DNA of 64,000 bases from Druceiella hillmani (GCA_039881145.1 JAYKKI010000066.1:8939501-9003500), one strand, 5' to 3'; counted from the stretch's first letter, positions 13,330 through 25,720 are shown. Made by a program: numbers and translations. Notes: a model not told the origin generated them from the letters alone.

Positions 13330-13495
13330 AATCGAAAGACGGTGACTGCTGAGTATGGACTTCACCCATAGACTCCCACGAAGATCGGTCCCATGCTGCC
13401 TACATCCATATTATTACATATTATATATGACGCGTTATTTATCAGGTCATATATTCATCTGACTTTGGGTCGTCCCATTTTGCGTTTTACGGCAC
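13330..13495 (-). pseudogene. C-terminal end of an RTE-type LINE ORF (copy 1)
   Basis: The minus strand reads RKMGRPKVR, stop, IYDLINNA and then, in a shifted frame, WM-stop-AAWDRSSWESMGE followed by V-H-T-Q-Q. This is the known end of RTE-clade ORFs: 'GRPxxRWxDDL...WMxxAxDRSSWRSxGExYxQQW'. About 30 bp between the two parts is scrambled, and the conserved Trp after GRPKVR is a TGA stop. Only the last 50 residues or so are left. The same relic with slightly different substitutions is in copy 2 at 37560-37730. Confidence 0.75.
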
Positions 13496-13617
13496 ATCTT
13501 AATGCTATTTGAATTTAATTTACCCTCATTATGAATCATAACTAATAGACAACTATATGTAAATATAATCGACTTATACGGTACTTTATTTTAAAATGTA
13601 TATGATATCGTTTGTAC

Positions 13618-13821
13618 TTAAACAATATCGGAATCTAAATAGCGCAAATGACCCTGAGCCTCGGCGATACGCGCTCCTACCGTGAATAGTTCAAGGCTAT
13701 CTTTGCTACAAGTTTCCCCAAATATCACAACCACTTTATAAGTCTCAGCTAAACGATCGGCTTTCACGTAATTAGATGGAGTTTTAACAATATTAAGTAC
13801 TGCACAGTGGTTTATTTTCGT
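13618..13821 (-). pseudogene. Conserved short frame of unknown origin (copy 1)
   Basis: An uninterrupted frame of about 67 codons contains VVIFGETCSKDSLELFTVGA and then RIAEAQGHLRYLDSD. It is richer in G+C than its surroundings and lies just upstream (minus sense) of the RTE C-terminus. The copy 2 version (37815-38024) is also open, but most of the base differences change residues (Y/C, V/F, A/T, T/A, E/D), which does not suggest selection on a protein. The initiator is ACG here against ATG in copy 2. I do not recognise it; it may be a piece of another transposon protein. Confidence 0.35.
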
Positions 13822-16177
13822 GAGCGCTTATATCTACTCGTAAGTTAGGAAACACATGTCGAGTAAATGTGAATAACTTTACTTGTTTTTACTCGCCTTC
13901 ATGAAACTTCGTAAAACACTCATTATCCTTCTAATAAGTGAACTTTGTAATGAAATAAGTTTGGTAAGTAAATGCTTTTAATTTTATGGGTCAATAGATT
14001 ATACTGTAAAATATCAGCTAGACTATAGTGACGTTAATATTTCATGTAGTATGGGTAAAATGTAAAAACTTGTACTAAAATGAGAGATATGGTCATTTTA
14101 GCATAAAACAATTGTCAAATAATTGCAGTAGAAAAATTCCGTACGTATTTTTGTAAAACTATGGTGTATATTTTAAAAACTATACCACTTAAGGAAATTG
14201 CAACAGTCTTTTTCTATGATTTCGTAGTCAGATTCTGCTGATTCTATTTTTACAGGATTTTTATTCCAGTATTTTGGAAACGAGAGGGAAAGGGTGACGT
14301 TCTTTTTTAAATATATTTGATGAGTATCTCTGTGGATATGCCAGTTAAAATTTAAAAAAAAAGTTTTAATTAATTATTTTTTCCAATAATATTTCACGCA
14401 ATACATCATCTAAAATTTGCGTTCGTATACTCAATTTTCATGCATTAAAAGTACCATAGACACAATATAATGTTAGCTACTGCAAAATATTTGATCTATC
14501 ACTATCCCAAATTTCAAGTTCCTGCTTAAAATATTGGTGGATGACAGCCAGACAAACAGTCACGTACAAACTTCATTCAAGTAACAGATTTTACTTGATT
14601 CTATTTGAAGTACTTTATGTTTTCTCAATAAACTTCTGACATAAGTTCAGAAGTTTCAAAAAATATTTCAAATATGCCTCTTCCAGATTAGAGTGAAAGT
14701 TGATTCTGTATTTTATTATAGTATATTATAATACCATGGTATGCGTAGATGAGAGATATTTACATGAAAGATTCATTTTTGAGTTTAAATAAAAATACGT
14801 GAACAATAAAAATAAGTAAACAAAAAAATATTTCTTTTACCCCAGTAAAAGAAATAATTTGTTTACTATATCAATTACGAACTTGAGAAAATTCAGATAA
14901 CAAAAATAAAAATCGTATTTGTAATAACACCCAATTTTTGTTTATACTCATTTTATCAATCATATTTTGTATTGAAAAATTTAAAAGTTACTCCAACACA
15001 ATAAGATACACGATATCAATGACGAAGAGATGAAGAGATTTCACTGAAAGAAAACTTAGCTTTTTCTCCTACGAACATCATAAAATAAGAAATTACTGAA
15101 GGACAAACATTGAAATCATAATAATAAAAAAAATATTATAAAATACATTGGAATATAAAGCGTAAAATCTGGAATATTTTGAAAAATAAGCGTGGTCATG
15201 TAATTACTTATTATCTGTAAATAAACGAAATATATGTAAACCTGAGTGCGTACCTACAGCGCGTCAATTTATATACTAAATTATTAGTTTTCACTGGTAT
15301 ATCTTATGAATCAATCCATGAAAGTATATAGCCCATAATAGTCTACTAGGTGTTTTATAACATAAAGATGAAGTTTATAACATTATAACATAACAATAGT
15401 TTTATAACATGAAATAATTTTTTAAATCAAACATCTAGAGGAAACAAACAATCAAACAAACTTATGCGCTCGATATATTTATACAGAGCATAAATAGTTT
15501 GATTATATCATAAATAAATAGATATTTGTAGCAAATAACGAAAGTAAGCGATTGCTGCGAACAGTGTCGCTAATGGTCGGGGCCATCAGGCATTCTATTT
15601 TCAGTACTTGTATTTTCACAGAGATATCGTTGTAATTATTGAAATCTCTTTGACATTAATATTCGTGTAATTAAAATTTGTTAAACGAATATGGGAAAGT
15701 CACGCGTACCTCGCGCAACGTAGATAAAATCTGAAAACGGGGAAAATGACTAACACGTCACAGAGTTCTAAAATGAATTACGCCTATTACGCGAAAAATT
15801 CAGCCAGAGCTATTTCGTCATCAATACATTCGAGTTATTTTTTCGAACGATAAATATGATAAAACAAGTGTCGACATAATAATGTTAACTTTATTTTCGT
15901 TTATTTAGTTCAGTTTTTTTATAGTTCCGTTCGTTTATATAATTCAGTTGATTATAAAATTTTGTTTTATTTGTCGCCGTTGTTATAATTTTATTCGTAA
16001 ATTATACGTACGGGTGTATCTTATATAGATTCCCTAATTTTCCAAGATTCGACTGGGGAAACTAATGAAAATCAACAGAATGAAAATCACCACAGTTTTC
16101 CAGTATTGCAAGGCATTTACTACATTTATTTGTATTGTAAACCTGTTTTACATTTTCTCGCAATAATATTTTAACAA

Positions 16178-16375
16178 TTAAATGAAACTACTTTAATAAA
16201 ATCCTTTGCCAGGACCTAGGTTTCGTTGTATTACAACATCTTCCGGTGGATAATTAGCAACGATAATTCAACGAATACTTACATTTTAATACAACGTATC
16301 GCAATAACACGAAACCTAGGCCGTGGTAACAAATTTTAATAAAGTAGAAATAATACTACATGACGTAGTTTCATT
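16178..16375. repeat. Inverted pair of PLE-like terminal sequences
   Basis: Left arm (16178-16234) AAATGAAACTACTTTAATAA...CCTAGGTTTCG and right arm (16305-16375) CGAAACCTAGG...TTAATAAAGTAG...GTAGTTTCATTT are reverse complements with mismatches. Each carries GAAACCTAGG pointing inward from its own strand. This is the arrangement of two terminal repeats in opposite orientation, as often left by Penelope-like insertions. Copy 2 keeps only the outer left part and is broken at about 40310. Confidence 0.6.
16208..16250 (-). ncRNA. Degenerate hammerhead-like motif (minus strand)
   Basis: The minus strand reads CGGAAGA (core CUGANGA with U4 changed to G), stem II GTTGT-AAT-ACAAC (five perfect pairs), GAAA, then CCTAGG followed by TCC. 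ACCTAGGT (16214-16221) is a perfect 8-base palindrome spanning the stem III position, as in dimer-acting hammerheads. The core change should inactivate it, and stem I pairs poorly. It is a relic sister of the motif at 571-611. Confidence 0.45.
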
Positions 16376-18030
16376 TAATTGTGAATAATAAATTTCTACG
16401 CTACTACTCTTCTTGTGAATAAAAATTAAAGTCAAATATATTCAATAATATTTTTAGTACCAAAGCCGTAAATTTGACAGATGTATTTTAGTAATTGATA
16501 TATTTATATTACTTGTAAGAGTAAGTTTGTGAAACGAGATTTGTTTATCCAACCAGCTTGATTTTCTCATAATATGTAATCACTAGTAATATAATAATAA
16601 AAGTGACTTGACTATGTATTTATTAGCTTAAATTAATTTCACGCCTAAACAATCAAACAGATTTCAATAAAACTTTGCTTGATAATATAGTTCCTAGATT
16701 AAAAGTAAGGCTTGGAACACTATCATTTACAAAAGCAGAAAAATAGATATTAAAAAATATTGCCTGCTTGATTTAACGTATCTCATGGCGTGAGCCATGC
16801 TTATTCACAATAGTTAGCTGCAAAGCTGATCATACAAATTCCAGGGACAATTACCATAAGAAATTAGCTTCCTCGCAGATTAGAGACAGAATTATCTCAC
16901 AGAAGATCGAAAATAAACGAATTAAGGGAACTCACGATATACCAAATGAATGAGCGTAATTTTGACCTCACGACATGATTTATGCTTATGAACAAAAATG
17001 GACTAGATCGCTGACTATATACTACTCACCGAGGATTCTCACAAATATACAAACACAGCAGACCTAAGAAGAACTTGACAATAAACGACAGACGCCATAC
17101 ATACCGACCAAAGTCAGCATCCAGGAGCGATTCCTTAGTTGTAATCAGTAGGGTTAAGACACATTTGTAAATGCACTTGTAAATAAAGTCACTAATATAT
17201 TTTTCTAAAAGTCGTGTTCGGGTTTCTTTAAGAAGTTTCGTACGGCAAATCATAACTCGAGCAAAAAACTAAATGCACTGCCACAAATGTTGGAAAAGTT
17301 TACCGCGAAATATACTTATTCTCAACAGGTCACATGCAAAAATGGTCTTGATAAATAAAAGTATTTTTGCAGAACATTATATTCATTGTTGTTTATTTTG
17401 AAAACTTGCGATTTTTTATTAAAATAAAGTTTATTGTTGGCAAATAAATATATCGCCATTAAAATTTCTTCTTAAAAAAAACTTCTATTTTTATATCACG
17501 CGGGCAAAGCCTTAGGCAAAATCAAGCTGATGAATAAAAAAATCTATTTTGTCACATATATCTGTATTGCTGGTTTCGCATATTTGTTTTATTTGATTTT
17601 TTGTTTAACATTGGCATTTTCAGCGTAATGGCATTAAGGTCAAGGTAAAGTTTAGCAATGGTTTTGTTAAAAAAAAATAAATAAATAAAATAGTTTAGAG
17701 CTTATGTCAAATTGGTATGTAAATTATATATGCAAATATATTTCAAAAGCGATTTAGGATGAGAACCAAAGCAACCAAATACAATAGACAATCAAAGCTA
17801 CCGGTGCTTGGGTAATGTTCTGCAATAATACATCTATTTCGAATTTCGTAGAGAAAGATTCGCGAGAGTATTATTAAGTAGGCGTTTGTACAAATCTCGT
17901 TTGGGGCAAAAGTTTCCTCCAGTTAACTAAAATTGTATATTTGTTATATAATCCTACTCGCTGCTAAACTTCAGCGCTGTAGAAAGTATATCATATTGGA
18001 CTTTGACCACAAGTGTCACACCGTAGCAAA
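16213..18030. mobile_element. 1.8-kb segment present in copy 1, absent from copy 2
   Basis: Copy 2 passes directly from TTTACCGGGA to CTACTTTTTTGTTTCG (about 40313), whereas copy 1 holds 1.8 kb between the corresponding points. Most of the segment (16480-17720) also exists inverted at 2480-3720, so it belongs to an older composite repeat and a deletion in copy 2 is as likely as an insertion in copy 1. It contains a CACGCGGGC...GCC motif at 17497-17515 followed by AAGCTGATG, like the 3' ends of several insect interspersed repeats, including Helitron-like ones. No protein is recognised in it. Confidence 0.6.
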
Positions 18031-18429
18031 TAAACTACTTGTTTGTTTCGATAAATTATAATTTCGTTTCAGTAAGGGGATAAATGCTTTCCAATTTCAT
18101 TAAGATCAGTTTTCTATTATGAAATAATATTATTGTAGTTCGACTAATAAATTTGTAATATATGTTTTAGGTAAATCCGTCTATCATAAATTTCCATTTG
18201 ATATATTAATATTTGTATTTTCATGTGGCGTTTTCTTTGATTGTTAACTTAAAATAGTATATGCAAATTAAAAAAATCACAATAATAATATTTATATTTT
18301 ATGAAATAGCTCCCATCAATATGCGTTAAATCAGTTAATAAAAAATTGTTAATTATATTATATAAAAGTTTTATAATAATAATTAAATTTATTTTTCATT
18401 ATGTACAAAATTCCTCGTACGAATTTGTT

Positions 18430-18655
18430 TGTCTTCTTGTCTTTCATAAGTATGAGTTTTTAATATTATAAAATCTATCACAAGGAAATCTTTAGTTTAA
18501 TCCTAATCCTTCTAATGTTTTACTCTGGAGAATGCAACTTAACATATCCTGCATTTTCTGCCAACCAATAAAAATTTATTTTTCTCTACAATCTGCAAAA
18601 GCTTTATCTAATGTTAAACTTTGAGGTCTGTAAATTGTGATGGCAAAAGCTAGAT
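18430..18655 (-). pseudogene. PIF1/Helitron-type helicase C-terminal relic (copy 1)
   Basis: The minus strand reads LAFAITIYRPQSLTLDKA (consensus LAxAITIHKSQGLTLDKA, helicase motif V region), then IFIGWQKMQDMLSCILQSKT, matching FxxGLTYVALSRVKT of motif VI, and LNxRFPCDRFYNIKNS, matching the conserved end of such helicases. Key residues of the K-S-Q-G box are changed and stops are present. This SF1 helicase is the motor of Helitrons and of PIF1-like proteins; in this setting a Helitron-like element is more likely than a host gene. Confidence 0.7.
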
Positions 18656-19450
18656 GTAATGAAAAATGTACTATTGAACAAATAGTAATCCCACTATTCC
18701 AAAATTTTGTTTCAGCTGACATAAATAAAACAAAAGATTATATTTTTCTTGGCTAAATATAATTTCTTCAAGAATATTTTCATTATAGGGTAAACTTTGT
18801 GAATATACTCCATCAATTATAAAATCTCGATATCAAGGATTATTATTTTGAAAACATTTCAAAACAGCATCAACTTTATTATGACTTACAAAAAAAATCT
18901 TTATACGCTTCAGAATCAGGTAACGTGGAAGTCAAATTTGTAACGTCTTAATGGAAATTTATTCAAATGCCCACATTCAAGGCATTGAAAAAAAATTTCT
19001 TTTAGTTTTTTTTAATTGATCAATGAATTGATTCAACGCACTGAAATAAAAGTACCCACTATACCCAAATTGATTATTTTAAGTATGTAAACTGTGATAA
19101 CAGGGTTACTGTTCTTCAGTTAATGGTAACGTTTTTGATACATCAGTTTCTATATTATCGTTTATGCAGAATGTAATCACTTCATTTTTACTTTGTGATA
19201 ACGAGTACAATGTTCCTCTTCTTCTATTTTAAGTCAAACCAATGCCGATGCCAAAGTATTAATTCCAATTATTTCTGGGCAGTTTAAAAATTAATTGCTA
19301 ACTCAAAATAATGAGCATCATCTCTAGAGAAATGCAATTCATCATCTCGGCTTCTCTTCTGTCGTTCCCTTGCATGACGCACAAAGTAACGGTTACGTTC
19401 ACATTATTTACGACCAGTTAATTTTTCGAGTTCAGTTAAGTTTTTTAATC
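18656..19450 (-). pseudogene. Probable upstream part of the same helicase element (copy 1)
   Basis: Broken minus-strand frames include IIDGVYSQSLPYNENILEEI (about 18780-18850), a C-x2-C-type piece LECGHLNKFP (about 18960), and at the far end RYFVRHARERQKRSRDDE (about 19340-19400), a basic stretch like the leader of Helitron-like proteins. No replication-initiator HUH motif was found. The fragments lie in the right order for one shortened element, but the individual matches are weak. Confidence 0.35.
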
Positions 19451-21120
19451 GATTTTGTATCATTTTGCTGTAAGAATATAAATTAAACAATTTATTAAAT
19501 AAAATCAATAATCCATTAGCTAAATAAATACTGAAATATTTTTAAAACCCAAAAAGGAGAAATAAAATCTATTAATTATTATCAATATTACTATTCAAAA
19601 ATGTTGTAACATTATTTACCTTGGAGTCAGTTAAATATATAACTAAATATATGCATTTAAATTACTTCGATTACTAACGACTTTAAATATTTCATTACCT
19701 TATATCAAAAGTTCTAATTCATTTCTTCTTTTCGGCTTATGTGTTCAACAATGTATACCATAAACTTCCAGAAAAGTATAGAACGTGACAACTAGTGATA
19801 CACAGAAACGTAAAGATTTAACTCAATGATATTTTCTTCTGTAGCATAATATCAATTCTTATCAATTCCTGTAATATCTAAAAATATGGCGATAGTTATA
19901 TCATTTTGGAAATATTACAATATTGAACCAAGTTCATAATTTTTTTGTTAAATATGATTTTTTTACTAAAATAACGATAGAACATAATAACGATATTTGG
20001 ATATGACTGTAAATAATTATGTTTAATTTCAATTCTAGACATTGTTTTTATGAAGTGTACCAAAAAAATGTATCGATTGTTGCGTTATACAATGTGAATT
20101 TCATAGTTCGATATTAAAGGAACTTTTATATAAAAGATTTGGTTGTTAACCTTAAATCTAAAATCAATTAACAAAATTTAGGAGCCTAATCAAAAGAGTT
20201 TTAATTTGTTTCTAATTTCATACACGATATCTTTTCCTTAAGAATTCACTAGGCCAATATACGGTCATTGTTACCTTACATAATATGTAAGTCTTATTTA
20301 ACACTAAACTAATACATTATTAAGAAAATTATACGAGGAGAAAGTAATTGCCGATAAGAACAGCCGTATACAGCCGTAAGAAGAGTCATGTAACATGCCG
20401 ATAACTTTTTCTTAATGAAAAAACTTAACGTTCTTGCGTGTAGGAATATCTTGCTACATAGAAAGTACACAATAGAATGAATTTATATTCGATAGTGTAG
20501 TCTTTCCGTAAGTCCGTAGCTCTAATGCAAGAGGAAAATAATTGTGATAAGAAATATGATGTGTAACGGTTATAGTTTTGTATTATACATTTATGTATTT
20601 CAATTAAAATGCAAATCAAACTCGTAATAAATCAGGTACCCATCGAAACATTTTATTAAAAATTTAATCGGTTACAAAACAAAGACATAAAATAATTGAA
20701 GATATTGCGATACATTGTGAATCAAGCAGAAGAGAAATAATTCCATTTTATGAAAATATAGACAAACTAGGCGAGTGAAAAATATTCACTGGCTGTTAGG
20801 TAAGGGTATTATTGTAAAAATTGTATAAAAACGAATCTCATCCGAACCGGAATCTTCTTATTGCTGGGTTCTCCGAACAAATAACGTCAACAACGAGTGT
20901 TAAAAAAACTGAAAAATTAAAATAAAATACATCGCCGTCTTCTAATAGAAATTTAAAAAGGTATATTTAATTTTGTGATATTATTTGTATTATCCATGTG
21001 GAATAAAATAAATATTAATTGATCAATTAACGAGATTTTCGCTAATTAATTAAAACACGGAAATTTATATTGAAATATATTATTTCTCAACCGTTTACGT
21101 TAGAAAGTGTATCGTAGTGC

Positions 21121-21182
<62 letters not shown>
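21121..21182. repeat. (TA)n microsatellite
   Basis: About 60 bp of near-perfect TA. The copy 2 counterpart (43336-43392) is shorter and has a CACA interruption. In the inverted third copy the tract is absent and other sequence stands in its place. Confidence 0.95.
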
Positions 21183-21189
<7 letters not shown>

Positions 21190-21300
21190 CATATATCTTC
21201 CATTTTTTGTTTTCATTTGTGATGTGTCTCCTTGGGTGACTGACGGGGCTGAAACAATTTGAAGTGGACTGGAGTATCAATGTTGTTTAACTATATTATG

Positions 21301-21558
21301 TCTAGAAGATATTAAGTATAGGTGATAACATTGCATTGAGTTGTTCATTTAATATATTGTTGGTGTCTCTTTTATGTCCGTTTATTTGTAATGTTTCTAA
21401 TATGTTGAGTTTATTGCTTTTTATCTTTTTTTGTAATATATAGGGAGCATTGTCGGTATGAGGGTGATGGTTATTTAAAAAAAAACACTCTCATACCGAC
21501 AAGGCTCCCCGACAATGCCATGGCGATTTTCCATAGCTAATACATTTCTTGGTCACAA
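21301..21558 (-). pseudogene. Penelope-like protein C-terminus (copy 1)
   Basis: This is the copy 1 equivalent of 43501-43758. The minus strand carries the leucine-rich tail LNILETLQINGHKRDTNN-like, but an A-run at about 21475-21487 shifts the frame and a stop replaces a conserved position. It is upstream (minus sense) of the (TA)n tract. See 43501-43758 for the residues and the family argument. Confidence 0.4.
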
Positions 21559-21959
21559 AGGGTACAACAGTTGTGAGCCGTAGCCTTTAAATATTATTTT
21601 TTTGCCAAGCAGGTGAAGTAAATAGCTCCGTTGTATTTTTATACCAATAGAAGACAACAGGAACACCGTTATTCTCTTGGATTAAAGACAGTAGAGTAAT
21701 GAAGAATTTAAGGACTGATCATATTCTGAAGAATTTTGACTATCAAAGGGTTCATCGTGTGTCCCAAAACTTTTAGATAGATATTGAATATTTAAAGTCA
21801 ATAAATAAATAAAAAATCAAGTATTTCAGTACGCAAGATAGGTAGATGAATATCGTGGGCGTATATCTGGATAGGTAGATCTTGAATATTTAAACTATCA
21901 CTAATGAATCTCAGGATATTTAAAGGTATGACTTTGTTGATATTAAGCGTCCATACATT

Positions 21960-22130
21960 GGGCTTGTCCTCCAAGTCGATCTTCTTTTGTAACTACTTTT
22001 GAAACAGCAGGGACACTTGGTCTCAGCTTAATTACATTTTGTAAATCTACACTTATCTCATTCAAAGTAAGAGGAGAGGCAAACATATACAAGCTTTTTG
22101 ATAAACAAGTTTTTTGAATCTAAATAAAGT
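21960..22130 (-). pseudogene. Short conserved frame of unknown origin (copy 1)
   Basis: The minus strand reads SVDLQNVIKLRPSVPAVSKV and continues with VTKEDRLGGQAQCMDA; a stop follows where copy 2 continues (44093-44278). It lies upstream, in the minus sense, of the PLE-like tail and may belong to the same element, but I do not recognise it. Confidence 0.3.
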
Positions 22131-22380
22131 TTTGTAAGGCGTCGTTTAATTCCTGAATGGAATGCTCTTTTCTCAATATTCATATACCTGTATGAATCGC
22201 AAGCCATCACTCCTCAGTTTATTGTTATTGTCATGCATTCATATGGTCAGCATGTTCTCTGTATTTTCATTAGATCCTTCAACACGCCGTTGGTTTTGCG
22301 AGTGTCTAGACAGCGTGTTTGTATACTGTTCACTATTTAGTTTGAAAATTATTTTCCGTTGTTGGCTGTACAAACTCTAG

Positions 22381-24139
22381 TGCACCTATTAATTTGTAGA
22401 TATCAAGCAAATTATTCGCGACTTCTTCCGGGCATTTTGGTTTAAATATCCTTAGTGCCGCAAAACTTTATTAAATGGTCAATAAAAACCATTGTAAATT
22501 TATATTCGTAATTTGAATAAAATTGGTAATCAAACAATTTCACTTGATAGTGGGAATCAAACTCGGATAGAAATATGGATTTCAGAATAATTATTTTTTA
22601 TTACTTTTTGTTTTTATTAGCAAATTTGCAAATATAGTTCAATACCATTGCGAGTTTCTTTCTTATACTCCGTGGAAGGTTTTTCCAACATACGGTCTTA
22701 TCTTCTATGATGGATATTAATAAGAAAGTCCTGACTCATATAAATAATTCACTAGCAGAAACGTAGTAAATTAAAATTCTACTTAGGATATTCACAGAAA
22801 ATATCAATTTATGTTTCAACTTACAATTCAGTCACCTGTGGTGAAATTTTCTTGATTATCTTTGCTGCATATATTTCCGCCAATATTTATTCATAACGTT
22901 AATCATCAACAAACGCGTGGTTTTTAATATTCACTAATTTTCTTTTGATTCTTAATTTTGCCTAAAATATTGCTTTCACGCTCGAAATTAGCTAAACACC
23001 CGTCAAAGTTCGCATAATATTTAAGTTTTGATTTCACACATACAATGGAATATTCCATTGTACAATTGTACATTGAAACAATACTAAACAAAAGTAAATC
23101 ATCAGGCCACAAAATATTTTTTTTACTTCCTTTCTAGTGCCCCGTTCCTGTACTGAATGCAACAGAAATTGCAAATGTTATCTATTGAAATTAAATACAC
23201 TCTAAATTGTAGTGAAAAAATACCCACAAAAAATACAAAATAAGTCTAGCCAAAAGATTAAATAAATGACTGCACATAATTATAGAACATTTTAGGCATT
23301 TTAGAGCGTCCAGGTATTTGTGTTGAATACCAGATTATACAGATTAATGATTATACAGATTGAGTATATTAAAGATGCAGTTTCTGTGCTTCTTTATACC
23401 CTGTAAATATTTACTGGAATGTCATATGGAAGATAATTACAAACCTATTCTCTGCATGAGGGGCAAGATCGGCTACCCTAGCTGGCTATCTCTTACTTCA
23501 TGGTAAAAACACTTGAAACTTATAAGTTTTATTTTGCAACATGTCTTATTTCTGAAAGTAATTATATGATTTGTATCGAAGTAAAACGGTCTTACCATTT
23601 TCTCTTGACGAAAAAAGAGCGTGAAACAAGCGTATATTTTATATATTTACATAATGATGAGAATATTTATTTACTTTAATTTACAAATACATGTTGTTAA
23701 ATGTGTAAACAAAATACGTACGGGATTTTTCAGCAAATAAATAAGCAATTATTATCTAATTAGACGACAATAGCTAAAAGCAATGAATTGCCAGCGGCGT
23801 TTATGAAGTATATAAATTTGAAGAATCATAAAAACTTTTAAATGGAGTTCAAATCACGTTCTTGTTGTAAACGTGTATCAACAATTACTCACAAATTGTT
23901 ATTGTGAACTGTCAGGCACACGATATTTATTGGCGATAATATTTCATTTTCTAGATTATTGAAACATTTGTGAATTAAATTATTTGAATAAAGCAATCAG
24001 AATTCATCTCTTAAAAACAATAATGATTATTAGTAAATAAGAAAAACGCTTGTATAAAAATAAATTTATGGAAGAAATCATTTTTGACTGAAAAGAAAAA
24101 TAAACAATTTCATCTATAACAAACCACTTCAATAACGGG
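22381..24139. other. A+T-rich part of copy 1 without assigned features
   Basis: Collinear with about 44575-46392 of copy 2. Short frames differ between copies by frameshifts and stops, so no coding function is supported. Confidence 0.55.
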
Positions 24140-24192
24140 CCCTATATATCATAGATTACATATGTAATAGTTGTAATCTAAGATATATAGGG
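24140..24192. repeat. Imperfect hairpin, 21-bp arms (copy 1)
   Basis: CCCTATATATCATAGATTACA (24140-24160) pairs with 24172-24192 with one mismatch across an 11-bp loop. It is conserved in copy 2 at 46393-46445, where only the loop has changed. It could be the remains of a small inverted-repeat element. No terminator or miRNA claim is made. Confidence 0.7.
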
Positions 24193-24816
24193 ACTCCTTA
24201 TTTTCTTTAACAAAAATATATCAAAAAGATCATAACGAGAAAGGTAAAAAAAGACGCGAAATAAATTTAACTGCTAAAACTTAAAAAAAACAAATGTTAC
24301 TATTTAACTTACACGTCACATGTTAGCCATTTGTTTGCTTTGATCTGATGCACGTAATTCAGTTTTTCAGACTTTCAGTTAAATTGATTAGTTTCTTTCA
24401 TCCATTGATGGTGAATTTGATACAAAAGCATACAGAAAAAAGAGTTAGAAAAACAAAGAGTAAAATTAGAATTCAATTTTTAAAACGAAGTAATCCTTTT
24501 TGTTTTGCGCGTGATGACTGCAGTATTTTTTACTATGCATAGAATAATTAAAAATATTGGGTTTATTGAATTCTGAAATACATTAAATTACATATATTTT
24601 TGAAATACATTCAATATATTTGAGAAAGGAAACCAATTAGGGTAAGCAGTAAGTAGAAATTGATTATGAGAGGAATAAAATTAATTCCGTCACCTTATTA
24701 TTAGAATTATCACGAAGGAAACAATATATTTATATAAAATAACTTCAAAATCTTGAAATATATTTTTAATATAATAATAAAATATTTTGATAACGCCTTA
24801 AGCCTGAGGAAGGCCA

Positions 24817-24876
24817 TCTTGCAATTAAACGGAAAAGTCAACAGATTCTTGCAATTAAACGGAAAAGTCAACCGAG
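24817..24876 (+). repeat. Two tandem 30-bp units (copy 1)
   Basis: TCTTGCAATTAAACGG followed by AAAAGTCAAC occurs at 24817 and again at 24847. Both units are also in copy 2 (47073-47132), where the first carries one substitution. The tandem doubling therefore predates the large duplication. Confidence 0.9.
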
Positions 24877-25389
24877 TCCTAAAAAATGTAAAAACAAAAA
24901 ATATAATATAATAAAAAAGGCCTAAAACAGCAATAGACCTTTAATAAAACTTGTTTAATAAAACAAAGGAATTTTGATTGAAGGATTGGTAGGTTAACTG
25001 TCTGGAAATAATAAAAATATAAAAAACATTGTTGGGTTCTTGTGAAAGCTCTAAATTGTCCATCCAATTTGTTACATCCTAGAAATAATTTCCTATAAAT
25101 ATAATGAAAGTGAAACATTATCTATTTATTCGTTTGTTTGTCATTGGATAAATTTAGCACCTGATACAATAGAGGCAGTTTATACATTCAATATTTAAAA
25201 TCTATTCGTACAATTTTTTCATGCCACCTTCAAGTAATACCTCACCAAATATATGATATATTTTATATGACCTCAATACATAAGATCCAGCTCAAAATAC
25301 TTAATTTAACAATTTGTTATCTTCAAATTTGTGAATTATATTTATTATATAATACAGGCGTATTGATCAATATTTTATGTGATTCATCG

Positions 25390-25720
25390 ACTACGAAACG
25401 ATTCTACGAAATAAACTCTTAAACATGAAAATTGTTTGTTATTAATTATTCGTTTTTGGGAGGTAGTTACCTATAATGGGAATATAATTACTATAGTTTA
25501 CGCAACATTTCGATTTATTTACTTACGTAACTTCATTCTTCTCTGAGCAGAACCATTTAACCGTGGAAATTCATTTATAGCACATTTAATAGTTCATTAA
25601 ATTTTAGAAAACATTAATCACATACCTGCTGTGTACTTTGTGTAAATAGATATATAATAAGGAGTCTACTCGTATCAGTCGGAAATTATAACCGAGTATT
25701 TCAGTACGGTCATATCATAT
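25390..25720 (+). repeat. Dispersed repeat, plus orientation (copy 1)
   Basis: Similar to the reverse complement of 30240-30665 and to 47650-47985 in copy 2. Landmarks are TTTACTTACGTAACTTCATT, the ACCATTTAACC block, GGAGTCTAC and the end motif CCGAGTATTTCAGTACGGTC. No coding sequence was seen; it looks like a non-autonomous element. Confidence 0.7.

Noticed and set aside
24804..24876. CCTGAGGA...GGAAAAGTC as another hammerhead ribozyme
   Set aside because: CTGAGGA and GAAA-AGTC are present, but no stem II can form between them and stem I does not pair. At most a far-decayed relative.
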